Source: JAHFUI01 sp039931615 (GTDB taxonomy: Bacteria > Acidobacteriota > Vicinamibacteria > Vicinamibacterales > CAVVIG01). From it: 64,000 nucleotides of DNA. A program made the translations under genes and the position numbers. Position 1 is the first letter of the stretch. The number at the start of each line of letters is the position of its first letter. Under the pieces are notes generated by a model. That model was not told where the DNA came from, did no database searches, and saw only the letters and a list, made by a program, of their open reading frames with translations. The stretch covers positions 5,991 through 69,990 of the forward strand of contig JBDTRR010000030.1 in the NCBI GenBank assembly GCA_039931615.1. The letters run 5' to 3'. Of this stretch, positions 7,410 through 17,241 are shown one piece after another.

Positions 7410-8444
7410 GTGCCGCGTGACGATCGCCGCGGCGGCTTCCGGCCCATCTTCGCCGTCCTGTCCGCCGCACTCGTCACCGCAGTCTCCCTGGCGGCGATCG
7501 GCCCCGATGTCGTCCGTTCGATCGGCGCTGTGCCCCCCGACGTCGCCGGCCGGTTCCGCGATCCGGCAGGTTTCCAGCAGGCGGTATCCGGTCAGTACTT
7601 CGTCTTCGATCGCCGCGGCCACACGGTCTACGGCATCGACGAGAAACAAACGAGCGCCTGGCGGATCGTCGGCATCGGCGCCGAAGCGGGACGGATCGTC
7701 GATCCAATGGCGTTCGCCGTGGCGCCGAACGGCACCTTCGTGGTCGCCGACGCACCGAACGGCCGCGAGCGGATCCAGATCTTCACGGCAGCCGGCCTGC
7801 GCAGCGGCGGCTTCACGGTGCGGCAGCGGCTCCGGCCGCGGCTGACGATCGACAACATCGGCATCAGCGGCGTCGGATCGCTGCAATACACCGGCACGTC
7901 GATTCTCCTGTCGCAGCCCGACCTGGGCGCGTTGATCAGCGAGTACACGCTGGCCGGAGGCGTGCGCCGCCTGATCGGCACGCTGCGCCCGACCGGACAC
8001 GAGGACGATGACGATCTGCACCTGGCGCTGAACGCCGGGATGCCGCTGGTCGACCCGACCGGCGGGTTCTTCTTCGTGTTTCAAACCGGCGAGCCGGCGT
8101 TCCGCAAGTACAACCAAGGCGGCGAGTTCGTCTACGAGCGGCGGATCCAGGGCCGGGAGCTCGACCAGGTCGTCGCCAACCTGCCGACCGTCTGGCCGCG
8201 GCGGGCAGCCGCCGACGGCGAATTGCCGTTTGTCCCGCCGACGATCCGGACCGCCGGCGTCGATCGGAACGGCCGGCTGTGGGTGAGCTTGATGCTCCCG
8301 TATACCTACGTCTTCGACGCCGACGGCGACAAGATTCGAACGCTGCAGTTCCGCGGGGCCGGCATCCTGTCGCCGGCCAGCCTGTTTTTTGGCCGCAACG
8401 GACACCTCCTGGTCACGCCCGGCCTGTACGAGTTTCAGCCGTAG
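7410..8444 (+). CDS. Secreted beta-propeller-like protein of unknown function
   Basis: 344 residues. After a short basic start there is a hydrophobic segment (IFAVLSAALVTAVSLAAIG), probably a signal peptide or anchor. The rest shows repeating strand units such as YFVFDRRGHTVYGID, PMAFAVAPNGTFVVADAPNG and GVDRNGRLWVSLML, like six-bladed NHL or 6-phosphogluconolactonase-type propellers. GTG 7410, preceded by AGGA, was preferred over the longer frame, whose N-terminus overlaps the E1 gene. No catalytic motif was recognised. Confidence 0.6.
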   Translation: MPRDDRRGGFRPIFAVLSAALVTAVSLAAIGPDVVRSIGAVPPDVAGRFRDPAGFQQAVSGQYFVFDRRGHTVYGIDEKQTSAWRIVGIGAEAGRIVDPMAFAVAPNGTFVVADAPNGRERIQIFTAAGLRSGGFTVRQRLRPRLTIDNIGISGVGSLQYTGTSILLSQPDLGALISEYTLAGGVRRLIGTLRPTGHEDDDDLHLALNAGMPLVDPTGGFFFVFQTGEPAFRKYNQGGEFVYERRIQGRELDQVVANLPTVWPRRAAADGELPFVPPTIRTAGVDRNGRLWVSLMLPYTYVFDADGDKIRTLQFRGAGILSPASLFFGRNGHLLVTPGLYEFQP

Positions 8445-8466
8445 CAGCCCGCAGAACGCGGCGGCG

Positions 8467-8530
8467 GCAATTCACCATTCACCATTCACAATTCACAAAT
8501 TTGCAGCCAGCACTCAGCATTCATTCAGCA
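8467..8530. repeat. AT-rich TTCACCA-type tandem repeat tract
   Basis: The segment contains successive near-copies of ATTCACC/ATTCACA (AATTCACCATTCACCATTC and on), then looser CATTCA repeats. It is non-coding in all frames and unlike the GC-rich surroundings. It lies just upstream of the FadN promoter. Confidence 0.55.
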
Positions 8531-8564
8531 CCCGCCATTCAACAATCATCAATTCCGTATTCCG

Positions 8565-8570
8565 TATATT
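8565..8570 (+). promoter_or_regulatory. -10 element (TATATT) of the FadN-type gene
   Basis: TATATT lies 9 nt before GTG 8580, in an AT-rich gap. The spacing implies transcription starting at the start codon. Confidence 0.45.
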
Positions 8571-8579
8571 CTGTGTTCC

Positions 8580-10862
8580 GTGTCGACTGCGATCCGTTCG
8601 GCCGCCGTGCTGGGTGCCGGGACCATGGGCGCGCAAATCGCCGCGCATCTGGCCAATGCCGGGGTGCCCGTGCTGTTGCTCGACCTGACCGATTCGGTCG
8701 CCCGCGACGGGCTGAAGCGGGCTCGCGGGTTGAAACCGGATCCGTTCTTCACGGCCGGCGCCGTTCAGCTGATCGAGACCGGCGGCTTCGACAGCGATCT
8801 TCCCCGCCTGGCCGGCGTCGATTGGATCATCGAGGCGGTGGTCGAACAGATTGACGTCAAACAGTCGCTGATCGCGCGCCTCGACGCCATCCGGCGCGGC
8901 GCCACCATCGTGTCGTCGAACACCTCCGGCATTCCGATCGCGGCGCTGGCGGCGGGCCGCAGCGCCGATTTCCGGCGGCACTGGCTCGGCACCCACTTCT
9001 TCAACCCGCCCCGCCACCTTCGGCTGGTCGAAGTCATTCCGACGCCCGACACCGATCCGGCGGTGGTCGACCGGGTGTCACGCTTTGCCGATGTCAGCCT
9101 GGGCAAGGGCGTCGTGGTGGCCAGGGACACGCCGAATTTCATCGCCAACCGGATCGGCCTGTTCGGGATGTTCGAGACCCTTCGCGTCCTGGAATCGGGC
9201 CGCTACTCGGTGGAAGAGATCGACGCGATGACCGGCCCGGCGCTCGGCCGGCCGAAAAGCGCGACCTTCCGCACCGCCGACATCGCCGGCCTCGACATTC
9301 TCGGACACGTCGCCGGCAATCTCGCCGACCGTCTGACCGACGCTGATGAACGGGTCGCGTTCCGGCTGCCGGCGCTGGTCGAGACGCTGATCGCGCGCGG
9401 CTGGATCGGCGAGAAAGCCGGTCAGGGCTTCTACAAGCGGCAGGGGGCGGACATCCTGGCGCTCGATCCCGCGACCCTCGAGTACCGCCCACGGCAATCG
9501 CCGAGACTGCCGCCGCTCGACGCGGCGCGCTCGACCGACGACCCTGCCGGCCGGATCAGGACCCTGTTCCTCGGGCAGGACGCCGTCGGCGCCTTCCTCC
9601 GCCAGACCCTCGGCGCGACCCTGCTCTATGCCGCCCGTGTCGCCCCGGTCATCGCCGATTCGATCGACGATGTCGATCGGGCGATGCGGTGGGGCTTCGG
9701 CTGGGAGCTCGGCCCCTTTGAAACCTGGGATGCGATCGGCGTGCGCGAGGTGCTGGACGCGGTGACCGACGCCGGCCCCGTGCCGCCTCTGGTGGACGAG
9801 GTCTTGCGCGCCGGACGGAACCGGTTCCGGGCCGGCCGGCTTCCACCAGCCGGCCCGGGTCTGCAGATCCTGAAGGCCGCCGCCGATCGGCAGGCGATCG
9901 TCCGGCGCAACCCGGGCGCCAGCCTGATCGACCTCGGCGACGGCGTGCTCGCGATCGAATTCCACTCGAAGATGAACGCCATCGGCGGCGACACCATCGA
10001 GATGGTGCACGCCGGCGTCAAGGAGGCCGGCGCCAACTTCCAGGCGCTGGTCATCGGCAACGACGCCGTCAATTTCTCCGCCGGCGCCAACCTGATGCTG
10101 CTGCTGCTCGAAGCCCAGGAGGGCAACTGGGATGAGATCGACGCGATGGTTCGCGCCTTTCAGGGAGCGACCCAGGCGCTGCGCTATGCCGACGTGCCGG
10201 TCGTTTCGTGTCCGGCCGGTCTGACGCTCGGCGGCGGCTGCGAGATCGTGCTGCATACCGACCGCATCCAGGCTGCCGCGGAAGCGTACATCGGCCTCGT
10301 GGAGGTCGGTGTCGGCCTGATTCCTGCGGGCGGCGGCACGACCGAGATGCTGGCCCGGGCGATGGCCGCGCTGCCGTCGCCGCGCGCCGACCTTCTGACG
10401 CTGGTCCAGCCGGTGTTCGAGACGATCGGGTTCGCCCGCGTGTCGACCAGCGCCGACGACGCCAGACGCTTCGGCTTTCTCCGCGCCTCCGATCCCGTCA
10501 CGATGAACCGTGAGCGGCTGCTGGCCGATGCCCGGGCGCTCGCCCTCGAACGGGTGCGCGAGGGCTACCGCAAGCCGGCGGTCCGGACGGCGATTCCGGT
10601 GGGCGGGGAGGGCCTGCTCGCGGCGCTGAAGCTGGGCGTCCACCTGGCGTGGCGGGCCGGCCGGCTCAGCGATCACGACGCGGTGGTTGGCCGCGTCCTG
10701 GCGTCGATTCTGGCGGGCGGCTCGCTGCCGCACCAGACGACGGTCAGCGAGGGATACCTCCTGGATCTCGAGCGCGAGGCGTTCCTGACGCTGTGCGGCG
10801 AACCGAAAACGCTCGAGCGCATCCAGTACACCTTGAAGACCGGAAAGCCGCTTCGAAATTGA
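8580..10862 (+). CDS. fadN: 3-hydroxyacyl-CoA dehydrogenase / enoyl-CoA hydratase (FadN-type)
   Basis: 760 residues with the dehydrogenase first and the hydratase second, the FadN order rather than the FadB order. The NAD-binding GAGTMGAQIAAHLANAG is at residues 11-27. The catalytic dehydrogenase histidine lies in THFFNPPRHL. The crotonase part has the oxyanion-hole region LTLGGGCEIVLH and VEVGVGLIPAGGG. It catalyses the second and third steps of fatty-acid beta-oxidation. It is followed by two hydrolases and then thiolase (12532) and acyl-CoA dehydrogenase (13835), a near-complete beta-oxidation set on one strand. Confidence 0.9.
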   Translation: MSTAIRSAAVLGAGTMGAQIAAHLANAGVPVLLLDLTDSVARDGLKRARGLKPDPFFTAGAVQLIETGGFDSDLPRLAGVDWIIEAVVEQIDVKQSLIARLDAIRRGATIVSSNTSGIPIAALAAGRSADFRRHWLGTHFFNPPRHLRLVEVIPTPDTDPAVVDRVSRFADVSLGKGVVVARDTPNFIANRIGLFGMFETLRVLESGRYSVEEIDAMTGPALGRPKSATFRTADIAGLDILGHVAGNLADRLTDADERVAFRLPALVETLIARGWIGEKAGQGFYKRQGADILALDPATLEYRPRQSPRLPPLDAARSTDDPAGRIRTLFLGQDAVGAFLRQTLGATLLYAARVAPVIADSIDDVDRAMRWGFGWELGPFETWDAIGVREVLDAVTDAGPVPPLVDEVLRAGRNRFRAGRLPPAGPGLQILKAAADRQAIVRRNPGASLIDLGDGVLAIEFHSKMNAIGGDTIEMVHAGVKEAGANFQALVIGNDAVNFSAGANLMLLLLEAQEGNWDEIDAMVRAFQGATQALRYADVPVVSCPAGLTLGGGCEIVLHTDRIQAAAEAYIGLVEVGVGLIPAGGGTTEMLARAMAALPSPRADLLTLVQPVFETIGFARVSTSADDARRFGFLRASDPVTMNRERLLADARALALERVREGYRKPAVRTAIPVGGEGLLAALKLGVHLAWRAGRLSDHDAVVGRVLASILAGGSLPHQTTVSEGYLLDLEREAFLTLCGEPKTLERIQYTLKTGKPLRN

Positions 10863-10879
10863 CTCCGACCCAGGCGGAC

Positions 10880-11710
10880 ATGGTGGTGATCGACACCGGC
10901 AACGGGCCGCCGCTCGTCCTGGTTCCCGGCATCCAGGGCCGGTGGGAGTACGTCCGTCCGGCGCTCGACGCGCTGGCCGCCTCATTCCGGACGCTGACGT
11001 TCCCGCTCTGCGGCGAGCGTGGCGCCGGCGGGTCCGCCGACCCCGATCGTGGACTCGATCCCTACGTGCAGCAGATCGCCGGCGCGCTCGACCGGGCCGG
11101 GATCGCACGGGCGGTCATCTGCGGCATTTCGTTTGGCGGGCTGCCGGCGATCCGCTTCGCGGCGCAGTACCCGCACCGGACCTCGGCGCTCATTCTGGCG
11201 TCGGTGCCGGGCCCCAGCTGGCAGCTCCGGCCGCGCCATCGCTTCTACGCGCGGGCGCCGTGGTTGTTTGGACCGTTGTTCCTGGCCGAGTCGCCCTTCC
11301 GTCTCAGCGGCGAGCTTCGGTCGGCGTTTCCAAACGCCGCGGCGCGCCGGCGATTTCTCGGCTGGCAGCTGGGCACCCTGGCGCGCGCCCCGCTCTCGCC
11401 GGCCCGGATGGCCGGGCGCGCCGCGCTGATCGCGAGCGCCCGCCTGAGCGACGACTGCGCCCGGATCACCGCGCCGACGCTGATCGTGACCGGCGAGCAG
11501 CATCTCGATCGAGTGGTCCCGGTCGACGGCACGCGCGAATACCTGCAGCTGATTGCCGGCGCGCAACAGACGACGCTGGAGCACAGCGGGCATCTCGGCT
11601 CGATCACCCGGCCCGAGCTGTTCGCGACGCTGGTGCGCGACTTCGCCGCCGCCGGGCGCCAGCGGCAGGAGGGCCCGGCCGGCGCCGGGGCATTCCGTGC
11701 CAGTGCGTGA
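10880..11710 (+). CDS. Alpha/beta hydrolase
   Basis: 276 residues with an alpha/beta-hydrolase fold. The nucleophile elbow is CGISFGGLPAI (Ser near residue 85), the oxyanion region VLVPGIQGRWEY is near residue 15, and the C-terminal histidine is in LEHSGHLGS. The substrate is unknown; the position inside a beta-oxidation block suggests a lipid ester or thioester. ATG 10880 has AGGCGG just upstream. An alternative TTG (10859) overlaps the fadN stop. The end overlaps the next hydrolase gene. Confidence 0.75.
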   Translation: MVVIDTGNGPPLVLVPGIQGRWEYVRPALDALAASFRTLTFPLCGERGAGGSADPDRGLDPYVQQIAGALDRAGIARAVICGISFGGLPAIRFAAQYPHRTSALILASVPGPSWQLRPRHRFYARAPWLFGPLFLAESPFRLSGELRSAFPNAAARRRFLGWQLGTLARAPLSPARMAGRAALIASARLSDDCARITAPTLIVTGEQHLDRVVPVDGTREYLQLIAGAQQTTLEHSGHLGSITRPELFATLVRDFAAAGRQRQEGPAGAGAFRASA

Positions 11711-12326
11711 GATCGGCGGGCCGGCGGGCCGGCTCGAAGCGCTCCTCGACGAGCCCGGGCCCTCGACCACCGTGCGTGCCGCGGTCGTCTTCGCGCATCC
11801 GCACCCGCAGCAGGGCGGCACGATGCACACCAAGGTCGTCTACCAGGCCGCCAAGGCCCTGGCCCGGATCGGCTGCGCCGTCCTGCGCTTCAACTTTCGC
11901 GGCGTCGGGACCAGCGACGGGCAATTCGACCACGGCGTCGGCGAAGCGGACGATTTTCGTGCCGGCGTCGAGTTCATGCGCCATCGCCATCCCGCCGCCC
12001 CACTGTGGACGGCCGGGTTCTCGTTCGGCGCCTGGATCGCGCTGACCGCCGGCGCCGCCGATCCGCGCGTCTCGACCCTGATCGGGATTGCCCCTCCGCT
12101 AACGCGCTACGATTTCGAGACGGTGCGGATCTCGACCACGGCGAAGTTCTTCGTCCAGGGCGAGTTCGACGAGATCTGTCGGCTGAAGGCGATGCAGCAG
12201 TTCTACGCGCGCTGCGAAGAGCCGAAGGAGCTGGTCGTGATCGACGCCGCCGATCACCTGTTCGACGGCAAGACGATTCAGGTCGCCGAGGCGATCGAGG
12301 ATCTGCTGGCCGACTGGCCGGGCTGA
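11697..12326 (+). CDS. Alpha/beta hydrolase (YfhR/COG2945-like)
   Basis: 209 residues. FAHPHPQQGGTMHTKVV and LRFNFRGVGTSDG are typical of small cytoplasmic hydrolases in the COG2945 group. The nucleophile is in AGFSFGAWIAL and the late DAADHLFDG gives the catalytic histidine. It starts at GTG 11697, overlapping the previous hydrolase by 14 bp, so the pair is probably coupled. Substrate unknown. Confidence 0.75.
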   Translation: MPVREIGGPAGRLEALLDEPGPSTTVRAAVVFAHPHPQQGGTMHTKVVYQAAKALARIGCAVLRFNFRGVGTSDGQFDHGVGEADDFRAGVEFMRHRHPAAPLWTAGFSFGAWIALTAGAADPRVSTLIGIAPPLTRYDFETVRISTTAKFFVQGEFDEICRLKAMQQFYARCEEPKELVVIDAADHLFDGKTIQVAEAIEDLLADWPG

Positions 12327-12376
12327 AGCGATGGATCGCAATACGACAGAGCGGTTCATCGCGGTCCGGCTGAAGA

Positions 12377-12471
12377 GGGTGAGAAAAATCGCTTCTGACG
12401 TCGTGCGGACCTTCAGGTCTGCCAGGCCAACAGCAGGCCTACAGGCCCGCACTACCTCGATTTTTTCACCC
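12377..12471. repeat. Structured repeat element, diverged subfamily of the dispersed hairpin repeat
   Basis: Outer arms GGGTGAGAAAAATCG (12377-12391) and CGATTTTTTCACCC (12458-12471) pair almost fully. Inside, GTCGTGCGG/CCGCACTAC (12400-12455) form a second stem enclosing two hairpins, GACCT-TC-AGGTC and GGCCT-AC-AGGCC. The two-hairpins-in-a-stem layout matches the repeat at 13741 but with different bases. No gene is present in the 205-bp gap. Confidence 0.55.
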
Positions 12472-12531
12472 GCCCGAAGTCGGACCCCACGGACGGGGAT
12501 TGAAGTATGACCGAGGCGGCCGTGAGGACTC

Positions 12532-13704
12532 ATGACTGACGCTGTCATCGTTTCAGCCGTTCGCACCGCGGTCGGCCGGGCGCCAGGCGGGACGCTGCGC
12601 GGCACCCGTCCGGACGATCTCGCGGCCGCGGCCATCCAGGAAGCGCTGCGCCGAGCTCCCGGCCTCGACCGCTCCGAGATCGAGGACGTGATTCTCGGCT
12701 GTGCGATGCCGGAGGCTGAGCAGGGACTGAATGTGGCGCGGATCGCCAGCCTGCGCGCCGGTATCCCCGCCTCGGCCTCGGCGGTCACCGTCAACCGCTT
12801 CTGTGCCTCCGGACTGCAGGCGATCGCCTTCGCCGCCGAGCGGGTGATGTGCGGCTTTTCGTCCGCCATCGTCGCCGGCGGGACCGAATCGATGAGCCTG
12901 GTGCCGATGACCGGGCACAAGCTTGCGCCCAATCCGACGCTGGTCGAGCAGTATCCGGACGTGTATCTGACCACCGGCCTGGTCGCCGAGAATCACGCCC
13001 GCGAGTCGAACATCTCACGCGACGAACAGGACGCCTTCGCGCTGCGCAGCCACCAGCGTGCGATCGCCGCGATCGATGCCGGCCGGTTCGTCGCGGAAAT
13101 CGTCCCGGTGACGGCCAGGCTGGTCGAGCCCACCGGGGTCGGCCGCGCTTCGGAGCAGCAGTTCTCGGTCGACGAAGGACCGCGCCGCGACACGTCGGCC
13201 GACGCGCTGGCGAAGCTGCGGCCGGCCTTTCACGCCCGCGGCACCGTGACGGCAGGCAACTCGTCCCAGACCAGCGACGGCGCGGCCGCCGTCGTCGTGA
13301 TGTCCGCCGGGCTGGCGCGGGCCCGCGGTCTGGCGCCGCTGGCGCGGTTCGTCGCTTACGCCACCGCCGGGGTCGAGCCGGAACGGTTCGGCCTCGGCCC
13401 GGTGCCGGCCATCCACAAGGCGCTGAAACTGGCCGGCCTGACGCTGGATCAGATCGATCTGGTCGAGCTCAACGAAGCGTTCGCCGTCCAGGTCCTCGCG
13501 TGTCTCAAAGAGCTGCCGATCGATCCGGACCGGCTGAACGTGAACGGCGGCGCCATCGCCCTGGGCCATCCGCTCGGCTGCACCGGCGCCAAACTGACGA
13601 CGACGCTGCTGTACGAGATGGCACGGCGAAACGCCCGCTACGGACTGGTGTCGATGTGCGTCGGCGGGGGAATGGGCGCGGCCGGCATCTTCGAACGGTG
13701 CTAG
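12532..13704 (+). CDS. fadA: Acetyl-CoA C-acyltransferase (thiolase)
   Basis: 390 residues, normal for thiolases. The nucleophilic cysteine lies in NRFCASGLQAI (near residue 88), the catalytic histidine in IALGHPLGCTGAK, and the second cysteine in SMCVGGGMGAAG close to the C-terminus. The enzyme cleaves 3-oxoacyl-CoA with CoA in beta-oxidation, or condenses acetyl-CoA in reverse. Its position between fadN and an acyl-CoA dehydrogenase favours degradation. Confidence 0.92.
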   Translation: MTDAVIVSAVRTAVGRAPGGTLRGTRPDDLAAAAIQEALRRAPGLDRSEIEDVILGCAMPEAEQGLNVARIASLRAGIPASASAVTVNRFCASGLQAIAFAAERVMCGFSSAIVAGGTESMSLVPMTGHKLAPNPTLVEQYPDVYLTTGLVAENHARESNISRDEQDAFALRSHQRAIAAIDAGRFVAEIVPVTARLVEPTGVGRASEQQFSVDEGPRRDTSADALAKLRPAFHARGTVTAGNSSQTSDGAAAVVVMSAGLARARGLAPLARFVAYATAGVEPERFGLGPVPAIHKALKLAGLTLDQIDLVELNEAFAVQVLACLKELPIDPDRLNVNGGAIALGHPLGCTGAKLTTTLLYEMARRNARYGLVSMCVGGGMGAAGIFERC

Positions 13705-13740
13705 TGCTAGTGTCGTGTTTGCGTGTTTCAGACTTCTTAG

Positions 13741-13801
13741 TACGTAGTGTCCGGCTTTAGCCGGACCGTGGGAGGTCCGCCTGAAGGCGGACACTACGTA
13801 C
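13741..13801. repeat. Best full copy of the dispersed two-hairpin repeat
   Basis: The outer 12-bp arms TACGTAGTGTCC and GGACACTACGTA pair perfectly. Inside are hairpin 1 (TCCGGCT-TT-AGCCGGA) and hairpin 2 (GTCCGCCT-GA-AGGCGGAC), joined by CGTGGGAG. It sits between thiolase and acyl-CoA dehydrogenase. Close copies are at 27774 and 39698, with partial or diverged ones elsewhere in the window. Confidence 0.85.
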
Positions 13802-13834
13802 GATTGGAAAACGCACGAGAGGCCCGGAACCACC

Positions 13835-15619
<1,785 letters not shown>

Positions 15620-15650
15620 CCTCGTTGCCTCGATTGGGTAAAATGTGAAC

Positions 15651-16313
15651 GTGGATTCTCGAACAGGCCGGCCCGGCCGGCATGCCCTGTCTGCCCCGCT
15701 CGGTTTCGCGCTGGCGCTCGCGATTGCCCTGTCGTCCGCCTGCAACAGCGCGCCGCGCAACGATCCGACCAGTTACGTCAAGGACGTCGCCGAGGGACGG
15801 GCGATCAAGGACAAGGAGTTCAGCTCGGCGTCGGATTCTCCGATCCCGCCGGCCCGCCGCGCCGAGTTCCTGCCGCTGACCTACTTTCCGATCGATCCGG
15901 AATACAAGGTGGCAACCGCCCTGAACCCGTCGACCGACACCACCATCGTCCCGATGGCGACGTCGATCGGCGGCCGCGCCCAGTTTCGCCGCGTCGGCAC
16001 GTTCGAGTTCACCCTCAAGGGCCAGCCGTTCAAGCTGACCGCCTTTCACGAAGTGGGCGCCCGCGGCGACACGCTGTTCGTGCCGTTCACGGACCTGACC
16101 ACCGGGAACGAGACCTACGACGCGGGACGATTCCTCGAGCTGCAGCCCAACGGGTCGGGCATCTACGAGATCGACTTCAACCGGGCCTTCTTTCCCTACT
16201 GCTACTACAACATCACCTACGAGTGCCCGATCTCGCCGCGCGAGAACCACCTGCAGGTCCCGGTCCGCGCCGGCGAGCGCCTGAAAAAGGAAGACGCCAA
16301 AGCGATCGGATGA
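15651..16313 (+). CDS. DUF1684 family lipoprotein
   Basis: About 220 residues. A basic start and hydrophobic stretch end in the lipobox LSSAC, indicating a lipid-anchored periplasmic protein. The C-terminal motif series (TYDAGRFLEL, YEIDFNRAFFPYCYYN, CPISPRENHL, VRAGE) is characteristic of DUF1684, whose biochemical role is not established. GTG 15651 is preferred to GTG 15645 because TAAAAT at 15639-15644 looks like a -10 element; either start gives the same mature protein. Confidence 0.75.
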   Translation: MDSRTGRPGRHALSAPLGFALALAIALSSACNSAPRNDPTSYVKDVAEGRAIKDKEFSSASDSPIPPARRAEFLPLTYFPIDPEYKVATALNPSTDTTIVPMATSIGGRAQFRRVGTFEFTLKGQPFKLTAFHEVGARGDTLFVPFTDLTTGNETYDAGRFLELQPNGSGIYEIDFNRAFFPYCYYNITYECPISPRENHLQVPVRAGERLKKEDAKAIG

Positions 16314-16990
16314 TCCGCGCCGTCATCTTCGACTTCGACGGCGTGATCGCCAACAGCGAGCCGCTGCACTTCGCCGCCTTCCGCGACGTGCTGGCGGCGG
16401 ACGGCGTCGCGCTCAGCCAGTTCGATTACTACGAGCGATACCTCGGCTACGACGACGTCGGCGTGTTCCGCGCCGTCAGCCGGGAACGGGAGCTCGACTG
16501 GGACGACCGGCGCGTTGCCGCGCTCGTCGATCGCAAGGCGGTCCGCCTCGAGGCCCTCGAGCGGGACGACGCGATCCTGTTCCCGGGCGCCGAGCAGGCG
16601 ATCCGCCGCCTCGCGGCCGCGCTGCCGCTGGCGATCGCGTCGGGTGCGCTGCGCCTGGAGATCGAGCGCGTCCTCAACCGCACCGGGCTGGCACACTACT
16701 TCGGCGCCATTGTCGCCGCCGAAGACACCCCGGTCAGCAAACCCGCGCCCGACCCGTACGTGCGGGCGGTCGATCGCCTGTCGGCCGCGAGCGGCCTGCG
16801 GCTCGTTCCGGCCGACTGTGTCGCGGTCGAAGATTCCCATTGGGGCCTCGAGTCGGCGCGCGCTGCAGGCCTGCGCACGATCGCCATCACCCATACCTAT
16901 CCGGCAAGCGCGCTCGGCGCAGCCGACCTGCTGATCGATCACCTCGACCGGCTGACTCTTGCCACCCTCCTGAGCATCGACCCCTCCTAG
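16310..16990 (+). CDS. HAD family hydrolase (beta-phosphoglucomutase-like)
   Basis: 226 residues of the HAD-IA class. Motif I is DFDGVIANSEPLH (nucleophile Asp and general-acid Asp at residues 8 and 10), motif II is the S of IASGALRLEIE, motif III is SKPAPDPYV, and motif IV is EDSHWGLESA. This set resembles phosphoglycolate phosphatase or beta-phosphoglucomutase; substrate is not determined. Its ATG overlaps the DUF1684 stop (ATGA), indicating coupled translation. Confidence 0.85.
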   Translation: MIRAVIFDFDGVIANSEPLHFAAFRDVLAADGVALSQFDYYERYLGYDDVGVFRAVSRERELDWDDRRVAALVDRKAVRLEALERDDAILFPGAEQAIRRLAAALPLAIASGALRLEIERVLNRTGLAHYFGAIVAAEDTPVSKPAPDPYVRAVDRLSAASGLRLVPADCVAVEDSHWGLESARAAGLRTIAITHTYPASALGAADLLIDHLDRLTLATLLSIDPS

Positions 16991-17241
16991 TCTCTCGCGT
17001 CTGATCCGATGTTTTGGATCGCCGCTGTTCGTCACATTTTGTCCGGAAGTGTGCACTTGGAGGGCAAAATGGCGTGTCGATGATGTATCAATCTGGGCGG
17101 GGTCCGGTCCGACGGCCCCCCCGAGTGGGGACGTGCTGAGGCCAACCGGAGAATAAGCCTCAGCCCGCTCGCACCGAAACCCAGGCGACGGTTTCCGCCG
17201 GCGCACCAGAGGGCCTGGTGACGATCTGGAGGAGGATTTCC
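16991..17241 (+). other. Untranslated region ahead of the first Oar-like receptor
   Basis: This 251-bp gap has no credible ORF. It contains a 7-bp hairpin CTGAGGC/GCCTCAG (17136-17163), a smaller GATCC/GGATC hairpin near 17007, and a strong Shine-Dalgarno sequence GGAGGAGG just before ATG 17242. A long leader contrasts with the near-leaderless genes nearby; I could not match it to a known riboswitch core. Confidence 0.4.

Noticed and set aside
5186..7477. 763-codon open frame on the minus strand across the fused E1 gene
   Set aside because: It is an antisense shadow caused by high GC content. The plus strand holds ThDP motifs and normal domain order; the antisense translation is Arg/Asp/Gly/Val-rich with no family motifs.
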